Shown one piece after another: positions 34,863 to 46,035 of a stretch of DNA of 64,000 nucleotides. A model generated the notes under the pieces. It worked only from the letters and a program-made list of their open reading frames with translations. It made no database searches and was not told the DNA's origin. Position 1 is the stretch's first letter. Every line of letters starts with the position of its first letter. The stretch is taken from positions 239,848,415 through 239,912,414 of the forward strand of contig NC_133656.1 of NCBI RefSeq assembly GCF_009905375.1, in the 5' to 3' direction. Origin of the DNA: Apium graveolens (taxonomy: Eukaryota; Streptophyta; Magnoliopsida; Apiales; Apiaceae). The position numbers and the translations under genes were made by a program.

Positions 34863-35616
34863 GGATATATTGTAAGTGCAATAGCTTCGTTGACTTGCGG
34901 TAAGTGAGTTGAGAGGCAGTGGTATGCCGGGTGAGGATCTGGTTGGGAATCAAGTTTGAGTAAGATGGCCCTCTATTATGTGCAGAATTATATAATCTGG
35001 CTTATAATTTATAACAAAAATAATTTATTAAAAAGATTGTAATCGTTTGCTAGAATTTTGAAAAATGTAAATGGAGTTCCTTGCTCGTTTTACTAGAGCT
35101 GATTGGAGTTGATTATAATGCAAAACCAACTGTGTATTTTTGGCAAATATCTATGCTTGTTATTTCTTCAAAACACTCCTGTCTCCTCCCGCGGCTGGAA
35201 GTCATCCAAGTATAGTCTGTTTGCAGTTCAAGAAAAGGTGCTAGTGAGTTGTAGCAACATATAATCCATATCTCAGGAAGTTTAGGTTAAAATATATACA
35301 TAGTTCGAGGAACAACTGTAGATTTTGTTTATTCTCAGTCTTCTTTTCTTTAACTGTATTTTTGCTAAATATATTTTCTTTTCTTTAACTGTTTTCTTTC
35401 TTGTTGAGTTTATACTTTATAGCATAGAATTAGACCGTTAGTTGTTTGGTTGTTGACATGAGGTGCTGAACAGGAATTGCATGAGTTTTTGGAAACGCAA
35501 GTTTAGCTTCCTTTTTATCTCCCTTTCACTTGGATATCAGTTCAATTATAGTTTAACTAGAACACTACTACTACATGACTATACTTCACTTCATTTTTGT
35601 TGAAAAGTTGTGTTCA
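34863..35616. other. 3' flank of the small membrane protein gene
   Basis: Probable 3' UTR and spacer, with no further gene or recognised repeat. Confidence 0.5.
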
Positions 35617-35800
35617 ATGACTCAATGTAATGTTCAAATTTGGTAAGGTTTCGGAAAAGCTGTATCTTTTGTGTTCCCAAATGTCTCAATGTAATGTTCA
35701 AATTTGGTAAGATTTCGGAAAAGCTGTAGCATTTGTGTTCCGAAATGTCTCAATGTAATGTTCAAACTTGGTAAGATTTCGGAAAAGCTGTAGCTTTAGC
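35617..35800. repeat. Minisatellite, three copies of a 64-bp unit
   Basis: The word ctcaatgtaatgttcaaa recurs at 35621, 35685 and 35749, each followed by ttggtaagatttcggaaaag with small changes. Period is 64 bp. Confidence 0.9.
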
Positions 35801-35924
35801 TTTAAACAACATGAATAGCTGTAGGTAGCTGGTGGTTCTTGATCTTTGCATGCTTGTTGAAGCTTCAATCTCACTCACACATCATTCATTGGTATTACTC
35901 AAACCAACCGTTGTTATGCTAACT

Positions 35925-36035
35925 TTATTTTATACTCCAACCAATTTATCTTTGATTTTGAAAAGTAGTTATGCTACTTTATTTTATACTCCCAACCAAT
36001 TTATTTATTTTTTAATTTTGAAAAGCTCATTTACC
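35925..36035. repeat. Short tandem duplication (about 55 bp)
   Basis: The block ctttattttatactccaacc through ttttgaaaag is present twice in a row with small indels. Confidence 0.75.
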
Positions 36036-36287
36036 AAATTGGTATAACCTGACCTGAATATTTTTTATTATGTTCCTAGGCCGCACCGGATATCCAAAAT
36101 CCAAAAAATATATTCCAGGCAGAAAATTAGAAACTTCTATTTGAAGTTGACTTTGACTCGGTACATTTGAAATATTTGTTATTTGAATTTGTCAATTAAT
36201 TCTATATCTGCAAAATATGTTTTGTCGATTCGAATAAAAATTGACACAACAATAATGATATCGTTTAATTTTATACAGTTTTTTTTT

Positions 36288-36513
36288 CGGTATGTACCGC
36301 TCAATTGTATACATTTCAAAAATAATAAAATTTTATAATATGAAAATTAATCAAATTCATTATTTTCATTCAATAAACCAACTTTTTAAATTAAATATTA
36401 ATTGATCTCATCATTTCAACATTTTTCTTATTTTTTTTTATTAAATTATATATATATATTTTTTAATTTCGTAGCCAAACCTCCTATGTATAATATCTAA
36501 TGTGACGGAAGAA
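36288..36513. mobile_element. Probable decayed Stowaway-like MITE
   Basis: The interior (ttgtatacatttcaaaaat, then aattttataatatg) resembles the interior of the MITE at 31611-31881. The right end reads gtgacggaagaagtag. The left end is eroded, so boundaries are approximate. Confidence 0.4.
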
Positions 36514-36746
36514 GTAGTTTATAAAACATGTTTCCAACTAAAAGAGAGAATATTAAAAGAGCATAATTCTGAAATCCCAAATATATTAGGAAAAAATCAA
36601 CACTGCCCGAATAATAAGTATAGGCTGCACTGCCCGAATAATACGCGTGGCTCTGCTATTCTTGTTATTTGAAAATTGGAATTATGCTTTTGTAATTTTT
36701 AAACATGTGTGCTGTATTAGCCTCTGAAACCGGAAAGTGCTGTTTT

Positions 36747-36854
36747 TTTATCGTAGTTAACCCGCAGTCGCTACCCTTCGGGTGCACATTAAGTAAACCC
36801 TACGGGCTCATGCAATAGCCTGCAAACCACGTGAACCAAGGTAAACCGCATTTA
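36747..36854 (-). mobile_element. 5'-truncated SINE (108 bp)
   Basis: It matches the 3' half of the SINE at 12852-13078 (ttcgggtgca, aaccacgtgaaccaaggtaa in plus orientation) and lacks the tRNA-like head. A perfect 15-bp target duplication ggaaagtgctgtttt flanks it (36732-36746 and 36855-36869). The duplication shows that the truncation happened during insertion and not by later deletion. Confidence 0.85.
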
Positions 36855-36869
36855 GGAAAGTGCTGTTTT

Positions 36870-37353
36870 GATATACTTTATTTTCTATTTTAAATTATTA
36901 AATTAAAAAAGCTATGTCTATATGGTACTATTACTATACCAAACATATACAATCATGCTGTACTAAAGCTAAGGTTATGTTGAGGTCTCTGAGAATTTGA
37001 TTCAATATTTTGAAAATATTGTGAAAAGCCGTGCAAGTAATTCTTAATATACGTTAAACATCTATGCTTAATTAATCATAATTTTGGTTTAATATCAATT
37101 TTTTAGTGTAATAATCGCTTTCAAATATTAAAGTTCGGATTTAAGTTCGATATGAATTAATTCTATTTTTTTAATCACACTGCGATTAATCCTGATCTGA
37201 CGAATATAAATAGAGGTATTTTTTACCGGTACCACTTTTAAATCATTTCGTAAAATAAGGTCAAATTTCAACTTCACCATATTAAGTTTATGTTTATGAT
37301 TATTGTCAATTACATGTCGATTTTTGATTTATTATGACCAAATAAAATCGATC
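36870..37353. other. AT-rich spacer, nothing recognised
   Basis: No gene or clear repeat is visible upstream of the pyruvate kinase promoter here. Confidence 0.5.
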
Positions 37354-37556
37354 GTTCTTACACCTGGGATTCCCTTAAAATATAAATAAATCAGACATAA
37401 TTTATTTTAAAATAAATGAATATGTTCGGAATCAGATAGTTTTATTCATTTCACAAGATTATTCATTTATCGAGATTAAAAATACAGGATCGGGAAAAAT
37501 TATTTATTTGACAAAATTATTCGTTTATCGAATATTTATTTATCGAGGTTCTACCG
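37354..37556. mobile_element. Possible Emigrant-like MITE remnant
   Basis: The right end, in reverse complement, reads cggtagaacctcgataaat, close to the pogo/Emigrant end at 23226. Sub-terminal attatttattt and tcgtttatcga words recall the same family. A matching left end was not found. Confidence 0.3.
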
Positions 37557-37732
37557 TAAAAAATATATCTCAAAAATATCCGCCGAATACAATAACCATT
37601 AAAAATATGTTTTTTTCAACGATTCGCAATATGGAAACACAAGTACGGCGGTTTAGCTACCTTGGGCACGAAGCCACGAACTCGACAATTTAGCGCCACG
37701 GTCCTTTCCTTTTCAAAGTGTCGAGAAAAGTG

Positions 37733-37740
37733 TATTTAAA
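37733..37740 (+). promoter_or_regulatory. Candidate TATA box of pyruvate kinase
   Basis: tatttaaa lies about 95 bp before the ATG at 37835 and is followed by a pyrimidine-rich leader. Confidence 0.4.
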
Positions 37741-37834
37741 CCGATCTCGCACGCCTCTCCTCTGTAAAATTTAACCTACTACTATTCCCTATACAAAACC
37801 CTTGTTCTGCTTTTCTCTTTTGTTGACAGCAACA

Positions 37835-38217
37835 ATGGCCGTTCTTGATTTTTCGAGTTTTTCTTCTAAACCAAGTAACGTGAATAATGGTGGTGTTTGT
37901 GTTGAAGAGAAGCTGAAGAGGATGGAGAAGAGGCCTAAGACAAAGATTGTGTGTACTTTAGGGCCGTCTTCGAGATCGGTTGAGATGATTGAGAAGTTGC
38001 TTGTTGCTGGTATGAATGTTGCTAGGTTTAATTTTTCACATGGGAGTCATGAGTATCATAAGGAGACTCTTGATAATTTGAGGGCTGCTGTTGTTAATAC
38101 TTGTATTCCTTGTGCTGTCATGTTGGATACTAAGGTTGTTGTCTCTCTCTCCCCCTTTCTCTCCCTCTCTCTCTCTTGGTCATGTTGTTTTTTTTCTTCT
38201 CCCCCTCTCCCTGTTAC

Positions 38218-38307
<90 letters not shown>

Positions 38308-38362
38308 CCTCTCTCTCTCTCTCTCTCCCTCCCACTCTCTCTCTCTCCCTCCCACTCCCTCT

Positions 38363-38403
<41 letters not shown>

Positions 38404-40513
38404 CCTCTCTCTCTTTATCTCTCTCGTGCATGTTGTTTTTTGTCTCCTTCCCCTCTCTCTGTTTTTCGCATGTTGTTTTTATCATGATCTCTCTCTCTCT
38501 CTCTCTCTGTTTTTTGCATTACTATTATTAAGAGCATGAGATATGGCAAATGTTGATGTTAAATTACTAGATCTGCTAGAACTTTGGGTGCTAGGAAGAG
38601 AGCTTAATGTTATTTATGTTGTCATGTTAATTTTCATTTTATATGTTTCTTTGAGCACTTAAGCTTTTCAATTTTTCTTCGATTTTAATGATTTTTCAGA
38701 TTTATATACTTGATCATAGCTTCGACATAGTCAATCATAATTAGTTTCAGAATACATTGAAGGAATAATTTGTCGATAGCAGGGAATACATTGAAGGAAT
38801 AATTTGTCGATAACCAATACTATTATTCTTAATTTGTATCCTTCAAGCTACATGTTTTTCTTTATGAGTTAAATAGACCTGTTCAACATAATATTCTGAG
38901 ATTTTGACTATTTTATATATTAGAACTGAATCTGAAGGATTTAACTGCCTGGTAGAAAGTTTAATCTTGTTTCTGAAATGTAGCAAGTAAATATCTCCTT
39001 CAGTTGTAGTTGGATTGTTAGATAGAACTGGTAGGTTGTAGGACAAGATACCGAGTGCCTTTTTATGAAAATGTTTAATTGAAGTTATGTCCATGTATAT
39101 TGTACTTGAAGAAAGTTCTAAACATAGATGTTGCACCTTTGCAGGGTCCAGAAATTAGAACAGGGTTGTTGAAGGATGGTAAGAAAATTAATCTCATACA
39201 GGGTCAGGAAATCACTATATCGACTGATTATACTCTACAAGGAAATGATGATATGATCACCATGAGCTACAAGAAGCTGGCTGAGGATGTAAAGCCAGAC
39301 AGTGTTATTTTGTGTGCGGATGGAAGTATATCACTCAGAGTTTTATCTTGTGACAAAGAAAGAGGCTTGGTTAAGTGCCGTTGTGAGAATTCTGCAGCTT
39401 TGGGTGAAAAGAAGAATGTTAATCTTCCTGGTGTTATTGTTGATCTGCCAACATTGACTGAGAAGGACAAGGATGATATCTTAAACTGGGGAGTTCCTAA
39501 TAAGATTGACATAATTGCTTTGTCATTTGTACGCAAAGGTTCTGACCTTAAAGAGGTTAGGAAGTTGCTCGGTGAACATGGCAAGACTATAGTGCTGATG
39601 TCAAAGGTAGGACCCTAGCTACGATTATGTTTTTTTTATATTTATGAATTTTTAATCAGTACTAATTGGCATTTGGCATCTGTTTTGGTGACTTTTGTAG
39701 GTTGAGAATCAAGAAGGGGTGGCCAACTTTGATGACATTCTTGCTAATACAGATGCATTTATGGTGGCTCGGGGTGACTTGGGCATGGAGATCCCTATTG
39801 AAAAGATATTTCTAGCACAGAAGATGATGATTTCCAAGTGCAATGCTGCTGGGAAGCCTGTGGTTACTGCAACTCAGATGCTGGAGTCGATGACCAAATC
39901 CCCACGACCTACTCGAGCTGAAGCAACTGATGTTGCCAATGCAGTTATTGATGGAACTGATTGTGTGATGCTTAGTGGTGAAACAGCTGCAGGGGATTAC
40001 CCAGAACTTGCTGTTCAAACAATGGCTAATATTTGCTTAGAGGCCGAGAACTCTCTGGATTATGGTGACATTTTTAAAAGGGTCATGGAAACTGCACCAA
40101 AGCCCATGACTCCCTTGGAGAGTTTGGCTAGTTCTGCAGTGCACACTGCAACTTCCTCGCAGGCAGTTCTGGTTGTGGTCTTAACTAAAGGTGGAACGAC
40201 TGCAAAGCTGGTGTCAAAATACAGACCAAAAATGCCAATATTGTCTGTGATCTTACCAGACGCAACAAGTAATTCCATGGATTGGTCGAGCACTCAGCAG
40301 GCTCCAGCAAGGCATGGTCTAATATACCGTGGGATTGTGCCTCTATTGACTCCAGGGTGGACAATAACTCCTCCTACAAGTTCCACAGAAGAAGTGTTGA
40401 AGTATTCTGTTGAATATGCAAAGTCGAGAAACCTTTGCAAGCAGGGAGACGCGATTGTGGTGTTGCATTATGATGGAACTTTTGGTATGCTCCAGATCCA
40501 GTTCGTGAAGTAA
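37835..40513 (+). CDS. Cytosolic pyruvate kinase, 524 aa
   Basis: Three exons: 37835-38134, 39145-39606 and 39701-40513, GT-AG introns, all in phase 0. The enzyme turns phosphoenolpyruvate and ADP into pyruvate and ATP in glycolysis. Residues near the start (KTKIVCTLGPSSRSVEMIEK, ARFNFSHGSHEYH) and the metal/phosphate motif MLDTKGPEIRTG, split by intron 1, are intact. The B domain, the catalytic lysine motif (IDIIALSFVRKGSD), [12 protein letters not shown] and the signature [11 protein letters not shown] follow. No plastid transit peptide is present, which with the length points to the cytosolic form. The start was chosen because it gives the usual short N-terminus; upstream in-frame codons lie in the leader. 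A decayed partial copy lies 1.4 kb downstream. Confidence 0.95.
38141..38515 (+). repeat. Long CT microsatellite in pyruvate kinase intron 1
   Basis: About 375 bp of (ct)n with ctccctcc and cactct interruptions, starting within ten bases of the 5' splice site. Open frames on both strands here are repeat artefacts. Confidence 0.95.
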
Positions 40514-41071
40514 CTGCATATGCCATCTCGTTTCAAATAAATTTTTCTAGGTAGCAGCATATCTGAGACTATAGATTTATAAAAGTAGCTGCAGAAACTG
40601 ATTCTGATATTTACATCGAGTTGCTATCATATATTTTATGCGGTTTTGCTTTTTGTTTATTGCAACATCATTATTTAGTGAGGATTTTCATTTATAAAGC
40701 CCCTATTGAACCAACCCTTTATAGTAGTTTCATATTATATGTTGGTATCAGTTTAAAATTCTTGTGTTTTGCTTACTGGATCTGTGTTGTTCTGTTCTTG
40801 GAAACACTATTAATTCGGTATGTTGGTAAATTTCGTTGTTAATTCATTTTCTTATTCTCAGAAAACTATTCAGTTTAACTTTCCGGACAATGTAGGGCTG
40901 TCTTACTTCTGTATGATAGGTAAATTTCATTAAGTTCATATAAAGTTGGGGGGAACCAAAATATTGAATACTTTAGATCGAACAAATGTCTCAATCTAAC
41001 CATATGTGATATATATGGCTATGACCTCGAAGTATAATAGTTGCAGTCTTCAAATAGAAGTAAGAGAGCCG
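40514..41071. other. Pyruvate kinase 3' UTR and spacer
   Basis: The 3' UTR includes ctgcagaaactgattctgat (40590), which reappears in altered form in the downstream pseudogene. No other gene is visible. Confidence 0.55.
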
Positions 41072-41333
41072 AGTAGTTGCAGTCTCTGGTATAGCCGTAT
41101 AGGTTAGAAAATAAACGGCTAAGAACATATACATAGAAGTAGTTGCAGTCTCTGGTATAGCCGTATAGGTTAGAAAATAAACGGCTAAAACATATACATA
41201 GAAGTAGTTGCAGTCTGGGGTATAGCCGTATAGGTTAGATAATGAACGGTTAAAACATATACATAGAAGTAGTTGCAGTCTCTGGTATAGACGTATAGAT
41301 AAGAAAATAAAGGGCTAAAAACATGTACATAGA
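41072..41333. repeat. Minisatellite, four copies of a 65-67-bp unit
   Basis: gtagttgcagtctctggtat starts at 41072, 41139, 41204 and 41269. Each unit continues with agccgtataggttagaaa and cggctaaaaacatatacat. Confidence 0.93.
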
Positions 41334-41931
41334 ATTTGATTGCATAATCAAATGTAGAAAAGGTTGAACCCTTGTTTCGGATGTAATCCTAAACCTACAG
41401 CCTACAGGAGGATTACAACGCTTGTAGCAGGACAAAGTTTGACAACTAGAATTCTTCAGTATTCTTGATTTTCAGCTCATGGTTTTAATTTGTTTTGCTG
41501 AGGTTTTGATTAAGGCCATTCTAAAAGTTCTCTTGATCATAGTCATCATTCTTATGAACTACTGAATCTAAAATATCAACTGCAGGTGGTTTTCAGTTGT
41601 TGCAGTGAGTGAAGCTCAGAGCAATCATTCCTGTTTCTCATACAGTAGTTAGATTGTCTTTTTAGAAAAGCACAATCAACATACATGTATTTGAACATGA
41701 CACAATAATGGCGTGTCTGGTTAGAAAAAATGAAATGAATTGTGCAAAATTAATAGAAAACAATTGAGTAATTTCGGAAAGTTAACTTAATGAGACATTC
41801 TTTATGGTAGTATTGTGATTTTGCAAATGCAAAAACACAAAAAATATATAAGCCATAAAGTAGTCTTCGAATGTTAAACCCTTCCTCTTCCAACACAATG
41901 ACAGAACCCAAATGAATGGGTGACTTCTTTA

Positions 41932-42650
41932 GGATCTGACCTTAAAGAGGTTAGGAAGCTGCTCGGTGAACATGCCAAAAATATAGTTCTGATGTCAAAG
42001 GTATGATCACAAGTTCATAACTGTGATGTTTTAGATCTTTTTGTTTGAATTTAAAGTACAGTACTAACTGGCATTTGTTTTGGCTAATGTTGTATGTTGA
42101 GAATCAAGAAGGGGTGGCCAATTTTGATGACATTCTTGCTAATACGGATGCATTTATGGTGGCTCGGGGTGACTTGGGCATGGAGATACCAATTGAAAAG
42201 ATATTTCTAGCACAGAAGATGATGATTTACAAGTGCAATGTGGCTGGGAAGCCTGTGGTTACTGCAACTCAGATGCTGGAGTCAATGACCAAATCCCCAT
42301 GCAACCGATGCTGCCAATGCAGTTATCGATGGAACTGATTGTGTGATGCTTAGTGGTGAAACAGCTGCTGGGGATTACCCAGAACTTGCTGTTCAAACAA
42401 TGGCTAATATTTGCTTAGAGGCCGAGAACTCCCTGGATTACAGTGACATTTTAAAAAGGGTCATGGAAACTGCACCAAAGCCCATGACTCCTTTAGGGAG
42501 TTTGGCTAGTTCTGCTGTGCACACTGCGACTTCCTCACAGGCAGTTCTGCAGAAGTTTTGAGGCTGATATTTGACTTGAATTGCTGTCATGTATGTTAAA
42601 TTACTTGTTTTGATCTGTTGCATATGTTCCTGATACGCAAAATGTATTTG
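41932..42650 (+). pseudogene. Partial, decayed duplicate of pyruvate kinase
   Basis: 41932-42000 matches the end of exon 2 (KEVRKLLGEHAKNIVLMSK) and keeps a donor. The exon 3 copy starts at 42097, but its acceptor reads tgtatg where the parent has tgtagg. A 17-base deletion near 42300 removes the KSPRPTRAEA region and shifts the frame. After GCAGTTCTG (42541-42549) the copy jumps to sequence matching the parent 3' UTR, so about 420 bp of coding end are missing. The intron is retained, so it arose by DNA duplication. No working enzyme is possible. Confidence 0.92.
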
Positions 42651-42920
42651 CTTTTATCTATTGAATCTGTTCCTGATATGCAGAATGTATTTGCTTGTGA
42701 ATGTTTAGGCCTGAATGCTGAATTTCTTTTAAAAAATAATTTCAAACATTACAGTTAATTAAAAGACATCGCTTCAAAGTGCTGCAAATAATCTTTACCG
42801 GTTAACAGAGATTCAACCATCACCGTACAAAACTTGAAATTTTATAGATAAAACATGAAGACCGGAAAGCATGAATTCTTCACTCACTTGCCGCACCGCG
42901 CACCGGATTCTTGGGTGCAG

Positions 42921-43170
42921 CAAGGGCGGAGCCAGGAATTTTTTTTCATATGGGCTATGAGACATACAACTAGACCTGAAAATAAGATAGAAGAGAGTTT
43001 ACTAGTGTGTTGCAGTAGCACCAACAGAATAGCACAAGAAGAACTTAAAATTGGGCTAAAATTCACCGGGGCTGATTCGAATTATATGGGTTGGACTATA
43101 GAAAAAATTTGAATATTTTTTTTCACCTGGGCTATAGCCCACCACAGCCTTTGCCGTGGCTCCGCCCCTG
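42921..43170. mobile_element. hAT-type MITE (250 bp)
   Basis: Ends caagggcggagccagg and, reverse-complemented, caggggcggagccacgg are inverted repeats. Flanks ggtgcag (42914-42920) and ggtgcac (43171-43177) fit a target duplication with one mismatch. A short open frame inside is not a gene. Confidence 0.7.
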
Positions 43171-43177
43171 GGTGCAC

Positions 43178-45250
43178 GGGGATTCTTCTCTTATCCACGA
43201 GTAAGAGAAGATAATACATATACTTGAACATTTAATTAATTAACTATGTTAAAATGCATCAATTGAATTATCAAGTAATAATAATATATATTTTTAACGA
43301 TAATGTACTCATAATGAACTTGTATAGTTCATTATTCAATTTAATTTGACTGAAACTCCTGAAAAATATATAAAAAATAAATTTTCAATGTATTAATGTT
43401 TGGCGAATCCCCCCACCCGAATCCCCATATTTTTAAATTTACCGAATTCCTGTATTCCCCTACCACGCACCCCCGCACACGCACCCGCACTTATGCTTCC
43501 TGGCATGAAAAAAATAACTGCAGAAATTTGCACTCTTATGTAGATTAACGTGAAAAAAACTGCATAGTTTGTTACGGTGCTCGAAAATCATTTAGAAAAA
43601 TATTAAGAAAAGGAGGAAGCATACATATCTGAGCTTAGTTTTTTCTTGCAGAGTTACAGAAGGATGAATTTCAGTTGTGATGTATATGAATGGTTGTACA
43701 TGAATTAAATTTAGCTTCAGCCAGTCTCTGAGGTAGGGTGCTGTCACATTAGTGGCAGCACGAGCATGCCAAGATATGTTTGTCATGACGTCAATGAGTC
43801 ATACACGTATTTTCATGATTTGACATACCTTTTTACTAAATTTTTATTTTATTATTAAAAATGACCAGAAACAACAAATATAATTTTAAAGTATTTACAT
43901 ATATTTGAATATATAAAAAATTATTAATGTAAATGAATATTACGATGGTATTCGAGTTTTATTATCAACTAACTTTAATTTTACATTCAAGTTCGCTGTA
44001 TATTAGTATAATAATTATGTTTTATGTTTTATTATACTTAATTGATAAATGACATGTCATTTCGTAAAAATTATGCCTCGGCGAAATCTTTACTTTGGCA
44101 AAAAAAAAATAAAATAAGTTAGATGACCAGAGAAAATTATGTTTCCTATGCTTGCAATGTCTTTGCGTAGATTGAGCTTGGCATGCCATTCAATTATTTA
44201 TACGATGTTCTGACCGATTTCGTATTATTACCTTGATTAGATGGAGATTAGATGGAGATTAGGGAAGTCCCACAGTGAAAGTATTACTCCCTCCGTCCCA
44301 ATTTATCAAGAGAGACGAGACGATAGAGATAGGGAATCAGCAACTTGCAGGAGAAAGTTTATATGCAAAAGGGTTAGCCTCTGCCGCAGAAGTAGAGCTG
44401 AAGGCACTATTGGAAGAAGTTGAAAAGCGATAACCTAGTGTTTTAAGACATCACTAAGACATGACGGAGACATTGTTGAATTACTTATTTACTCTACATA
44501 TCTCAAATTTCAGTTTAGGATAACTAGCCCAGTGAATATTCCTCTGTGCAGAAAAAGTAAAATGAGCAAATTGAAAACCAGTATTATTTGCCCATCAACA
44601 CTTCAACTAAATGAAGAAAATACTAATATCTTACAAAAGTTTTGATCATGAGTAATGCACAACAAGAATACATAGTTATTTACAACCATAACAATGGACT
44701 GTGTATAAAGTACTGCTAGATAAACTATTACAGTAGAGATGAACATCCTTGACGCCATTGCACCAGAACGACCACAAAAACTTTACTTTATAGACTGGCA
44801 GTACATTTTGGACGTCAATCAGACAGGCATGGAGCAATGCTAATTAGAGACAAAGGAAACCGATAAAAGCAGAACTTCTTAATACCAGTACTTAACTCTG
44901 CACTTATCAGCCCTCATACCTTGGACCTTAATTGTTCAGCTACACGCCAATTCCAAACAAGTAAAAAAACAAACAGATTACATTCAACGCCAATAAACAT
45001 GCCTCGCACAGGCTTTTGCGCTAGTTATTGTATCTAGATAGCACTACCATTATCGGTGTATCAATCATTCCAAGAATACATGTTCACATAAATACTGTGC
45101 AGTTTCAAGTACCATGCAAAATAAACAAAATAATCATAGAAAGAAGGAATGGATGTTTTATATTACCCTGCTCTATAATATATCAGACTCTGATTTTTTA
45201 TACAACAGAATATAGTAACTAAGAATAAACAAACAAATCTTAAATTCTTC
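43178..45250. other. Gene-free spacer
   Basis: AT-rich with no supported gene. A lone Stowaway end (ctccctccgtccc) occurs at 44288 without a partner. Sequence from about 44500 to 45250 may include the 3' flank of the minus-strand F-box gene. Confidence 0.5.
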
Positions 45251-45614
45251 TTATGTAGAATATGTCCAATAAGGACAATCCTTCACATAAGTAGTTGGAA
45301 CGGACGATGATTCCTTAAATTTATTCATAATAAACTCATGACGAGGAACGGATAGTTGAATCCATGAATTGGAATTAGAGGAGTAAACATCACATGAGTC
45401 TGAGGACGGATTGCAGACTACGACCTTGTAATCATTACTTACAGGATCAAAACCGAGTCCAATTAGAGTAGGACGACTATAAGCGCCTTGTTTGTCTTGT
45501 GGAAGATTAAATTCTATAGATTGATGAATTGCGGGGTTCCATAGCGACACTCTTTTAGGGAGACGAAGGAGACAAACTAAGCCATTAACGGAACCAATCA
45601 AAAAGTAACCATCT

Positions 45615-45995
45615 TGTAACTATTTTAGCAATATTGGTCAAAATAGTTATTTTTGTTATTTTAATTGACTTGGGTAGTATTTGAATATTAGAAAGGGAAA
45701 CGCTGTCGTTTTAGCTTTGTTAGACAGCATCATTCTTGGATCACGTGCAATAACGGTACAAGCTGTCAACCAACCGATTATTGACGCGTGGCCAGGATAG
45801 TAGTACTTAAGCAGGAGAGAAGGGAGAGAAGGGGAGACTGGTGATAGTATTTTTACTTTACTTTCATTCCTGTAATCTCTCTGCACTTTACCTTTTAGCC
45901 ATTTTTATCTAGTAAGCATTTTATTTTTCTGCAATTCCTTTTGATGTCTTTCTGTTCAAGCTAATTCAAAAATAAAAATAGTCCCACGTGTTACA
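45615..45995 (+). repeat. Left LTR of the Gypsy element
   Basis: 381 bp, apparently identical to 50884-51264. A 76-codon minus-strand frame within each LTR is a shadow. Confidence 0.95.
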
Positions 45996-46035
45996 AGTGG
46001 TATCAGAGCCAGCTCTTTCCTTGGCAAAATCAAAC

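Noticed and set aside
38056..38531. Several long open frames on both strands
   Set aside because: They cover the CT microsatellite in pyruvate kinase intron 1 and have no family features.
41072..41333. CRISPR-like array
   Set aside because: The units are contiguous with no unique spacers, and the DNA is a plant nuclear genome. It is a minisatellite.
43592..43786. 64-codon minus-strand frame
   Set aside because: No homology, no splice context and ordinary length for chance in this AT-rich DNA.
45656..45886. 76-codon minus-strand frame, repeated identically at 50925-51155
   Set aside because: It lies inside the Gypsy LTRs and is repeated only because the LTRs are.
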